64,000 nucleotides of DNA from Paracyclopina nana (lineage: Eukaryota > Arthropoda > Copepoda > Cyclopoida > Cyclopettidae), in NCBI GenBank assembly GCA_019096065.1, contig JAGUCH010000004.1, positions 6,634,001 to 6,698,000 on the forward strand, read 5' to 3'. Shown here one piece after another: positions 35,933 to 45,300 of the stretch. The notes below the pieces were generated by a model that had not been told where the DNA came from, ran no database searches, and saw only the letters and a list, made by a program, of their open reading frames with translations. Every line of letters begins with the position of its first letter. The first letter of the stretch is position 1. The position numbers and the translations under genes are program-made.

Positions 35933-38252
35933 CATCCCTTTTTGTCCGTAAATTGGAGATCCAATCAGGAATCTGGCAGATTATGATGATGGATGTCAGT
36001 GAAGTGGTGTGATTTGCCAAATATAATTGGACCTTGAAGTGTTCTAATGAAATGAGATCATGAAACGTTCGTTGTTATTCACCTTTTATGTTTACGGAAA
36101 TGTCCGGATGATTATTATTACTATTATTGGTGTCAGGGGTTGTTGGTGGCCTTCAGCTCTCATTAGGGGTCGCGTTTGAAGGCACATAAATAGTCGGGTG
36201 TCATGCTTGAATTTAGTACACATGGACACTCCCATCCAATCATTTTTTATTAAGTCATCAGTGCATGAAAAAGTGTCCAAATAAAAGAAAGTTTCCTTTT
36301 CATGCACAGAGATAAGGACATTTTCGCCCTTGACCATGCACGATCATTATTTCATTGCAAACTGAAGCATTTTATAATCTTATGGCAGATTTGCATACAC
36401 AATTGGTTTCATGCTTCAGTGGTCTGTTCTTCTGCAATTTGTCACCTTCTTCTGTGGAAACATTGAAAAATCCTTCACCAAATTGGTGAACCTCAAGACA
36501 ACCACCTTGGATTCTGTCATCATAATTAGAGACCATTGTTATTATTATTTCGTTAAAAATATGATTTTCAATTGTGGAATCAAAGCGGGAATTGTCTCAG
36601 GTCCAATTAAGTTATCACTACTGTCCTTAAAATGCTGAAGTGCATTAATTACTGAAGTGATTTCTTAACCACAAAATAGCCTTACTCTGGCAAATAAAGT
36701 TGTAACGAATTGGCTTAAATTACGCTGGCAATTGCCAAGATGAAATCCTATGCTGATTTATGGCTTGAAATTAAGTCAAATAATTCTCATGTATGCGTAT
36801 ATATCTATGTGACAAAAAAGTTGGCGATCTCACCAGGATTTCATGCAGTTGCATAAAAAGTGCATTTTTAGCAATTTTTTTGGTGGAAAAAATATTCCAA
36901 TCAATGCCATCATGAGGTGGCTTTTCTAAAAGACAAAAGCTCCACTAATTCCTTATTGAAGAAATGTCACTAGCTGAAAAACAAAAAGCATTTCACGTTA
37001 ATTATAACGAAGCTTTGTAATCTTTGTGTAATAAGCCGTGCAGCATATTATTGTATCATCTTTTCTGAGATGACGCAACTTTTGAGCTTAATTCTCTTAG
37101 ATATGATGATGTGATGTCAAATAGTTTCCAACACCAAGCATCTGTTCATCAATATGAATTGCCATGGGAAAAGTGAGAAGTGGTCCAATTTGGTCCTCCG
37201 GATTGCGTAAAATGATTTGTTTTATTATTGAAAATAGTACAAATGATCCTTGAACTGACTTTGGAGGAAAAAACCAAGTGTGCTGCTATTTGAGAGTCGT
37301 AAAATCGGCTATTTTAGCACATTTCACGTCTGTTCTTTTTGATGGATTGCAGAAATCAATCAATATACTATACGTATGTGTACTTTTATAATATGGTCAT
37401 TATTTGATAATTGGACGCAAGCTGTTACATGCTGGCTTTTTTGTCAACTTTTGCTCTCAACTTTTGTGGTTTTTCAAAATGATGATGGTGAAACAATCAT
37501 CCGTTATTCGAGTTGCCATAAATCATGTGCTGTATTCATATACCGACCTTTTATTATTTTTAATCAGGGCAAAAAATGATGTGCGAATCAATCATATTTG
37601 CCCTTGCTAATTTTATGCTATAGCATATAGTATGCAGGCAGCTTCTTTTTTTTCTGACCACTTTAACCAACAGAAATTCAATGTCAGCATCATTAAACAA
37701 GCCACACTTCACTGCTTAAGTAAAGATGAGTTTTTTTCTCTGATGGTTAGGATAATTAGTAGCGTTCGAGTGACAAGTGTGACACCAAATTCAATTTAGT
37801 CTGCATGTAACTTATAATTAGGCTTAATGGACTGGAAATGAAGCTTGTTTCTGTAAATGGCCCAAATTTTCCCTTTTTCCACAAGGATTAATGGCCTTCA
37901 ATTCTGTTATTTTATCCTGCTTCTAAAGGATTGTTAAGGGTCATCACAATTTATGGACACAATTATCATAATTACTTGTATAGTCGAGTTGTTCTGATTA
38001 TTCCATTATAATTTTACGACTGCTTGAACACCGCAGACGTCTGAGTTGAGCTTGGTTTACGATTCACGCATTTATGCTAGCCAATCTGAAGAATTGCTGA
38101 GAAAAGGGCAATTTCAACCATTCATGTAGGATTCTCTCGAATGCTTCTTTCTTGATTATCATCAAAGTTGGATGTTAGCTAACATGTGAGAGTTTTAATT
38201 ATTACATATTTGTACTGCAGACAAACTATCTTAAGTGCAATTTTTCAGCCCT
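35933..38252. other. Intergenic, AT-rich
   Basis: About 2.3 kb between the receptor gene and the retroelement insertion. ORFs are short and of random composition; short ATT-rich microsatellite patches occur near 36110. No gene supported. Confidence 0.5.
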
Positions 38253-38257
38253 GCTGC

Positions 38258-38555
38258 TGTTGCAGGACAAGCTCCTGAAGGATGAGAGGACTCGAATCCG
38301 GGATCGAGAACGATGAGAAGCTTCAACCGATAACCTTACTAACAACCTTATTGATCAAGGCTGCAAATAAAGACAAGTTATACACGAATTCAAAATGGAT
38401 ACTTAGAATTAATAGAGAGATCTTGACAAGTAAAAAGCAGCGTATTATTCGGGTATCGGTAAGCAAGTGAGTACAATTATTCTCAGCGTAATACAGCAAA
38501 AATCGATGAGCACTTCTCAGGAAAAAGGGGATCGTAAATGCCTCGAGCCTCAACA
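38258..38555 (-). repeat. 3' LTR of BEL/Pao element
   Basis: The 298-bp LTR starts TGTTG and ends CAACA. By eye it is identical to 59119-59416. The 62-codon ORF inside occurs in both LTRs and has no evident function. Confidence 0.95.
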
Positions 38556-38575
38556 TTCTCCCCCCACGACCTCCT
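38556..38575 (-). other. Polypurine tract of BEL/Pao element
   Basis: On the minus strand a purine run GTGGGGGGAGAA directly precedes the 3' LTR, the expected site of plus-strand DNA priming. Confidence 0.6.
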
Positions 38576-38591
38576 CGGCCTCGGAGGTCGT

Positions 38592-39926
38592 CTACCGAAT
38601 GATGTAATGGGTATCATTTCGGGCGAGTGCGGTAAGATAAAGGTGCCCATCTTCAAGAACATCCTCCAATGCTGAGGTCTTCCTGACAACGACCTCGAAT
38701 CGCCCCAACTCGTTCTTGCGCCAAGTCCAATCCAGCCCTGGAAGCATCCCCATCGCCTGGTAGTTCAGAGGGGCGCAAAGGACGAAATCGTTATAGAGGG
38801 TCAGGTACGAGAACCTCAAGTGGTCGGAGGAGGAGTGGCCATTGCCATCGCAAGTGGAGCAACGCTCAAGCATCATTGGGCAAACGGCCACGACATGGTC
38901 AGTCGATCCGCAAGGGGGATAGATGCAGCGCCTTTTGGCCTTCATACATGGCAAACGATGTTCGGGAGCAGCTGCAGGCTGCATGGGAAGCACGGTGGCC
39001 TCAACTCCCACGTCAAGAACATCTCCATCTTCTTCCTCTGAAGGCCGGCCCTTTTCTTCTCCCTCGACTTCATTGGGAACAGTGATCTGCAAAGTTCTCA
39101 ACAACAATTTGGCATCTCCCCCCGTTTCGGGGAGAGCTTTGTTGCAAGCTCCAGCAGCCTCCATCACTCCGTCTTCTTCATGTTCCAAAGAGTCGTCACC
39201 AGCGCCAGCGCCAGTAGGATCAAGGAAATGCGACGAGGATCCACAAATGTGGCAATGCTCAGGGAAAGACGCTCCCAGAGCCAGAGCCTCGTTGAAAAGA
39301 TCATCAGCATCAACCTTGTGATAGGGAGTGCCATCGAAGTAAGCATCCAAGTCGGCTCTCAGCGCGGGCGAGGCAGCGTAGGGATCTGGCTTATAAAGAT
39401 TACAAATGAAGGAGGCGCGAACTACCTTGGGGTTGTTAACGGTCTCCGTTCCTTCCCTGTAGAGCATGTACGCGATGCCTGGCTTGTCGTTCTCTTCGTC
39501 CATGAACTCCTTGAATCCAAAGGGCCGAGTATTGGCCTCGGTCTTCGATTGAAAATCGGCAGCGCTATGTCGGCCCTTCAAAAGAGCCAAAACATAAGCC
39601 ACATACCTATTGGTGTCAGCCTGGCCTTCGCAGTGGAAAATCTCCATCAATCTTGTAGCTAGCCGAGTGATCAGGACCATGGGGAGGGCCACCGAGTGGA
39701 AGAGATAGAAGACGAGTCCCCCGTGCCATTTCTCCATTGGCTTCGAAAAGTCAGCCCTTGGCAGGCTGATTTCGATGACATCATTGTCGATGCTGGCATC
39801 AGGTCGATCTTTGGCATCAGGTTTGGAGGCTCTCTTCTTTTCCCCCCCGGGCATCTCGCTCTTCTTCGATGGACTTGCCATGAAACACCTTAATCGTGCA
39901 AGGGAGCTTAAGCCTCTGAGAAGCAT
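38592..39926 (-). CDS. BEL/Pao accessory ORF-B, zinc-knuckle-like, unknown function
   Basis: A 444-codon ORF from ATG 39926, or 429 residues from ATG 39881. It sits last in the element, just before the 3' LTR, and overlaps ORF-A by 110 nt in another frame. The middle is acidic and Gly/Ala-rich. Cys/His clusters: CHICGSSSH, a run with C-x4-C-x4-H-x4-C (CIYPPCGSTDHVVAVC) and CSTCDGNGHSSSDH (C-x2-C-x4-H-x4-H). These resemble retroviral zinc knuckles but are variants. There is no signal peptide or membrane anchor, so it is not an envelope. I recognise no family. Expression could come from a spliced transcript, reinitiation or frameshifting after ORF-A. Confidence 0.7.
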   Translation of the reverse strand: MLLRGLSSLARLRCFMASPSKKSEMPGGEKKRASKPDAKDRPDASIDNDVIEISLPRADFSKPMEKWHGGLVFYLFHSVALPMVLITRLATRLMEIFHCEGQADTNRYVAYVLALLKGRHSAADFQSKTEANTRPFGFKEFMDEENDKPGIAYMLYREGTETVNNPKVVRASFICNLYKPDPYAASPALRADLDAYFDGTPYHKVDADDLFNEALALGASFPEHCHICGSSSHFLDPTGAGAGDDSLEHEEDGVMEAAGACNKALPETGGDAKLLLRTLQITVPNEVEGEEKGRPSEEEDGDVLDVGVEATVLPMQPAAAPEHRLPCMKAKRRCIYPPCGSTDHVVAVCPMMLERCSTCDGNGHSSSDHLRFSYLTLYNDFVLCAPLNYQAMGMLPGLDWTWRKNELGRFEVVVRKTSALEDVLEDGHLYLTALARNDTHYIIR

Positions 39927-42159
39927 AAGCTTGGCCGTTCTTCACCATGTGAGGCTGCAAACCTGGCTGAGGATACATAAATGCAACCAGATTACTTGCC
40001 TCGCACGCACTGGTGACAGTGACATGCACCAAATGCAGGCGCTTGACATGGTCGGCGACATTCCATTGAATCTTGTAGATCCTGGGATCGGCCATCAGAT
40101 CGGCGATGCACTGAGGAACTTGGATCCCCAGGACTGGCTCTCCAATGCCCCCGAAGTTTACAGTAAATACTGCGGTCACTCCATTAGGGGCCATGACCGA
40201 GAGGGTGGTGAAAGCTTCTTTTGGCACTCTTACCTGCCCAAACTTGGCAGATCGATACGCTGAAGTAGTCCATGATGTGGTGTAGAACGTCAAAACGTTC
40301 CTCTTCCTTATCGAGTGATAGAATTCGTCAGCTTCAAGGCTTCTCCTGATCATAGGCCAGTCACTCTTGAGGTCGACGTTGACGATGTTTCTCTGGCCAT
40401 CAGCATATCTTAGGTCCCAGGGGGCGTGGAGAGCACGCGCGTCTCGCCTTGCCATGTACAATGGGTACCACTCTTGATACATGTGATCAGGCCTAAAATG
40501 CGGCAGCTCTTCGCCAGGAAACAAACGAGGGGGCAGCTTGGAAGAGCACCACAGACGGCTGCAAGGCTCCAGCTCATTTCGAGCGGTGCCTGCCATGAAT
40601 GGCATGACGGCTTCGCAGCTGCTTGGCACATATTTCATGGGGATTGGCACGGGGCTCGGCTTGATTTGTGTAGGCACCGCACCTCCAAATGGGCCAAGAG
40701 TCAACTCGAAGGATCTGGTTGTCCAATCATCTCGATAAACAACTGGGGACGCTCCAAAGGCCATCAACTCCAGATCCTGGAGCCATGATCTGGCCTTGTA
40801 ATTCTCCATGGAGGGGAAACAGGCCAATAACTGCGAGATATCCTGCCACGTAGCGTCTTGCTCATCCTCGGCTTGCTGCCCAACGGCCTGGACTCTCACG
40901 GCTGCCAGCGCTCGAAACAGCTCGGTGTACTTTGAGATGGATCGCTTGGCAGATTCTTGGGTGGCAGCATTGGGGAGTCGCAGAGAGACTCCAGTTCTCG
41001 AGAAGTCTGGAGCGGAGGCCGACATCGCCAAGATGGCCGGGTGGTGAGCAGCCATTACCTCAAACACCGTCATGTTGCCAGCGGCAATGCAGGCGAGCCT
41101 CATAGTGTCGGCCGTGAGTGCTAGCATCCTGGAGCTTCGGCGCTGACTTTCATTTCTGGGGTCCGTAGCTCTTCGGGGTCCGTAATTGAGCTCGTCGCCC
41201 AAGATGGCGACCCTGGGGTCCATATAGAGGAGTTGTCTCATGGGCTCCGAATGCTGCCTGAAGTGCCGATGGAACAAGACCCGATCAAACTGCCATTTTG
41301 TCTTGAACCTGGAGATGATGTCGGCGAGCTCCTCTTCAAACGCGTTCTCGGGGTAGTCGGAGATTCGAATCTCTTCTTCTGCGGTAGGCCTCGGATGCTT
41401 GGAAAAATGGGCCCAAGATGTGGGGGTGGCGTTGTACTTTGGAAGGTACTTCTCTGAAGTCCTTCTTATCGGCGCGGGAACTCGGGCATCAAAATTGGGG
41501 GCTTCGAGCACGGATTGCGACAGCTCCTTGGGCACCAACCCTTCCTCAGCTGCTGCGGCAGCAACCTCAGGATCGCCACAGATGGCATCAACGCTTTGTT
41601 GTCGCTTGGCATGGACGGCTCCAGCACTGTTGGCGGCGTGCTTGGCTTTCTTCTTCTCTCTCAGAGCCGCAAGGGTGGCGACTCGCTTTTGGACTTCTTC
41701 CCATTCTGCTTCCACCGAAGAGTAATCTTCGGCCCTTCCAATGCTCCTCTCCAGGTCCTTTCTTCTTTCATTGTCTCGGCGATAGTCTCTCGAATTTCTC
41801 GAGGGGCTACGACGACGATCAGGCGACCTCCTGTCTTGCACAACGACGTTCCTACGGGGAGAATTACGGTTAGGAGGTGATCTCGTTCTCGAGCGCGTTT
41901 CGCGTCCGTGGCGGTCAGCATTTCGCTGATAGGATCCTCGGCTGTCTCTCCTTTTCCTAGATTCAGATCTTTCAGGAGAACGATACCTTTTTTGTCTTGG
42001 ATTTCTTCCCGATGGGGCGTGAGAGCCGTCCGAGTTTCTCGGAGGCGAGGTCCAGCCCTCCTCTGGGCGGTGATGGAGCTCAAGCTCGGGTGTTTCTTCT
42101 CGTCTTGAGCGAGACATTTTCTTCTTTTTTGCGGCACTACTACAACGGGGTATTTTCAC
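39817..42159 (-). CDS. BEL/Pao accessory ORF-A, Arg/Ser-rich, unknown function
   Basis: The frame is open from 42159, and the first ATG is 42117 (MSRSRREE), giving 766 residues. Residues ~1-115 are rich in Arg-Ser, Arg-Asp and Arg-Arg dipeptides, resembling RS domains of splicing-related proteins. A charged helical segment follows (EWEEVQKRVATLAALREKKKAK). The remaining ~600 residues look globular and match nothing I recognise. It starts 143-185 nt after the gag-pol stop, on the same strand. There are no membrane segments, so it is not an envelope gene. Its intact length suggests selection, or at least recent descent from a functional copy. Whether it derives from a host gene or an ancient gag is unknown. 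Confidence 0.75.
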   Translation of the reverse strand: MKIPRCSSAAKKKKMSRSRREETPELELHHRPEEGWTSPPRNSDGSHAPSGRNPRQKRYRSPERSESRKRRDSRGSYQRNADRHGRETRSRTRSPPNRNSPRRNVVVQDRRSPDRRRSPSRNSRDYRRDNERRKDLERSIGRAEDYSSVEAEWEEVQKRVATLAALREKKKAKHAANSAGAVHAKRQQSVDAICGDPEVAAAAAEEGLVPKELSQSVLEAPNFDARVPAPIRRTSEKYLPKYNATPTSWAHFSKHPRPTAEEEIRISDYPENAFEEELADIISRFKTKWQFDRVLFHRHFRQHSEPMRQLLYMDPRVAILGDELNYGPRRATDPRNESQRRSSRMLALTADTMRLACIAAGNMTVFEVMAAHHPAILAMSASAPDFSRTGVSLRLPNAATQESAKRSISKYTELFRALAAVRVQAVGQQAEDEQDATWQDISQLLACFPSMENYKARSWLQDLELMAFGASPVVYRDDWTTRSFELTLGPFGGAVPTQIKPSPVPIPMKYVPSSCEAVMPFMAGTARNELEPCSRLWCSSKLPPRLFPGEELPHFRPDHMYQEWYPLYMARRDARALHAPWDLRYADGQRNIVNVDLKSDWPMIRRSLEADEFYHSIRKRNVLTFYTTSWTTSAYRSAKFGQVRVPKEAFTTLSVMAPNGVTAVFTVNFGGIGEPVLGIQVPQCIADLMADPRIYKIQWNVADHVKRLHLVHVTVTSACEASNLVAFMYPQPGLQPHMVKNGQAYASQRLKLPCTIKVFHGKSIEEERDARGGKEESLQT

Positions 42160-42302
42160 TCGGAGGAAACGGATCTTCGAATGTTTACAAAACGGGCTTG
42201 GCCCACGGAGCAGGCTGTGAATCAGCTGATCTTCCGGTATATTTTGCTGAGCGGCGGAAATCGGAAGTTTTCTTTCCGCGCTGCTAGGTTGCGTGTTTTC
42301 TT

Positions 42303-45300
42303 TTACTTATTTGCGGTGTTTGTTTTGGCCTTTGATTTGTACGCCAATTTCTTTTCTTCGTTGATGATTTCCAGATTTCTTCTCACCCTAGAGAGGAGTG
42401 AGCTCAGTGATCGATCTTTTGGTAGTGCGGCTATGTCTTCCTCATTTATTGGTGGGTCGAACTGATTGTCTTCTGGGGTCTCCTCGATGACGTCTATTGG
42501 AACGAGTCTGCTGACGGGTCTGGTGAGAGTGACTTTCATTTTTTTCTTTTTAGGTTGGATGACCACTTTGACTCGTCTTGTCACGCCATCCATGCTCCTT
42601 TCAAGCTCAACTACTTTTCCTTTCCTCCACGTGTTCCTCTTAGTGTTTTCCTCCACAAGTAGCACAAGTTGTCCCAGTTTTAGCTCCTTTTGGGATTCCC
42701 TCCATTTAGGCAAGCGATGGACCTGGTACATCCACTGAGGGAGCCACCAGTCCCAGACTTCTTGTAAGTATTTCTCCATGACTGCAAATCGATGTGGAAG
42801 CGTTTTTACTTTTTCAGGATTTATGATCGGCAAGAGCTCTCCTGGTGGACCCAATGTTAGGAAATGGCTTGGAGTCAATATTTCCCCGTCTATCTCTGCG
42901 ATTGGCCTGGAGTTTACCATTCCTGATGCTTTTGCCGTCAATGTGTTAAAGTCGTCATTGTGGAAGGAATATTTTCTGAATGTGGTCAGCATTGCTCTTT
43001 TCCACAGCTTTATTGCGCTTTCTCCTAATCCATTGAAGTTTGGACCGTAAGGGGGTGAGAATGTCCAGTTTTTTACTCCTATGTCCTCCCCCCATCTTCT
43101 CAACTGTTCCCAGTTGAGAGATGATATTTGCTCTAGTAGCTCGTCATGCCTTTGATCTTTCCACAGATCCTTTACAGTCTTGACAAAGCTGCTTTGATTG
43201 TCGGAGCGGATGGATTTTGGAGTTCCTCTAATGGAAGTGAACCTAGTTAATGCGTTGATTACTGATTCTGTTTTCATATCTTCCACTGTTTCGGCATGGA
43301 TCGCTTTCGTGTGCCGGCATATGACAATCAACACCCAGCGTTTCGCTCTTGATCTGCCTTGAATGACTTCAAAGGGGCCTGCAAAGTCGATGGCGACGTG
43401 CTTGAATGGCAAGATGTCCTGAAGTGACACGGCGTTTGGGGGAAGATTTGCCATTCTTGGTTGGATCGGTGCATTTTTCTTCAATTGGCAAACGATGCAC
43501 TTAGCTACTACCTTTTCGGTAAGCCTGCTTCCATTTATTACCCAATAATGGTTTCTTACGGTGTTCAAGAGGGACCTTTTCCCTCCTCCATGGCCTACTT
43601 GGTCGTGGAACATTGCCAAAATCTTCCTCGTGGAGTTTGTTGGAGGTAGGATGATTCTCGATCTTGCCAACCACTTGACGCCAAGGCTGTCCGTCCTTCC
43701 TTCAGTTCGAAGTTCTCCCAGGCTTCCCACTACCACATTTAATCCTGCGAGTTGGCTCTTCTTTGGAAAATGGCCATACTTGAGCAAATGGTCGATCTCA
43801 TTTTTGAAGTATTTTTGCTGATCAATGGCGATTGCAAGAACTTCAGCTCTCTCTGCAGCGGGCGTTGGAGTGGTGAGAGGTTTTGAAAGTTTGTTCTTTT
43901 TTCTGTTTTTTGCTCTTTCCAGGCATTTGTGTACGTAGCTAAGAACGTAGCCCATCACACGTGTTTGCTTTTTGTGGTCGGAATAATTTATTTCGTGGTC
44001 ACCAAGATCGCAGTCTCGGAGCCTCAGGATCGTAGTCTTGAGTTCTTTTAGCTGCTCCGTGAGGACAACATGCTCTTCATCTGGATCGGCCATGTGAGTA
44101 GTGAGAATCGTCTTTTCTTCTTCAGTGACGTTGACTGGAAGTAAATCATCGTCTTTTATTTCAGGCTGCCATATTGGGTATTCTTCTGGATCTAGGATTA
44201 GCCATTCCGGGCCTTTCGCCCAAACTGGCATCAACTGAAGATCTTTGGCAGTAGTTCCACGAGTGGGAAGATCTGATGGATTCTCCTTCCCAGGGACGTG
44301 CGACCAGGTGAAGAGATTGGTGAGTGAGTGTATCTCACTGACTCTCCGGCCCACGAATACCTTCCAGGATGATCCCGGCTTGCATATCCACGTGAGAACG
44401 CATCTGGAGTCGGTAAAGAAGAAAACTCGACGGTAAGCATGAGCAAGAGTTTTTATTATCTTTTTTGACAATCTAGCTCCTAATAAAGCTCCCATCAGTT
44501 CAAGCTCTGGTATTGATCTTCTTTCTGCCAAAGGTGCGAGTCTTCTTCGGGACATAAGAAGGTTGCTATCCACCGTTCCATCTTCATACTCTATTCTTAT
44601 ATAGGCGCAGGCTGCGTAGGCTTTTTCTGACGCGTCAGAAAAGACGATCAAGTCTTGAGTCTTGCATGCTCCTTTTCGAATAGCTCTAGGGAACTTTATT
44701 CCTTTCAGCTCTTTCAGCGAATCAATCGTGGCCTTCCAACTCTCCAGGATTTCATCCACTTCTTCACTTTGGAGCCCCACCAGATCTGTATCCCAATCTA
44801 TATGTAAGACAAGCCTCATGGCGCACATTTGTTGCATGGCCAGCCTCAATGGTAGAGTTATGGGGTCTACGAGTCCAAGGGGGTCAAATATCTTCGCAGC
44901 CACTGATGCTAGTTTCCTCATGGTAATTATCCCCTCTCTTTTCGAGGAAAGATCGGGAGTTTCAAAGAAAATCTCGTCCTTCTTGAAATTTATGGCCAGG
45001 CCTAGGGCCTTTGTTTTGACGTCCACGTTAGGAGCTGCCGTCCAGGAAGGATCCAACTTTTCTTCCACTAGATCTTTTAGGGCTTCTGGATGGCTGCTCA
45101 TCCACTTCCTCAAGGGGAGGTGGGCTGGCTCCATTAGTTCGTTGCATTGTTTTACAATCTCCCTCGCTTCTTCCACCGTCTCAGCAGTGGTGATCAAATC
45201 ATCCATGTAGATGTCATCCAGGATTGCCCTCGCTGCTAGTGGAAATTGGTCTTCATGTGTTGATGCATGGTATTGAAGGGCGAATATTGCCATACAGGGC

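Noticed and set aside
37376..37610. Overlapping 67-68-codon plus-strand ORFs
   Set aside because: AT-rich intergenic DNA with random hydrophobic composition; no promoter or splice context.
38282..38470. 62-codon ORF duplicated at 59143-59331
   Set aside because: Lies inside both BEL LTRs; duplication follows from the LTRs and there is no evidence of translation.
38592..42159. ORF-A and ORF-B as host genes flanking a transposon
   Set aside because: They lie between the pol stop and the 3' LTR of an element with a perfect target duplication, on the element's coding strand.
41399..42465. Several plus-strand ORFs of 90-150 codons
   Set aside because: Opposite strand of ORF-A and pol in a less AT-rich element; no domain or splice support.
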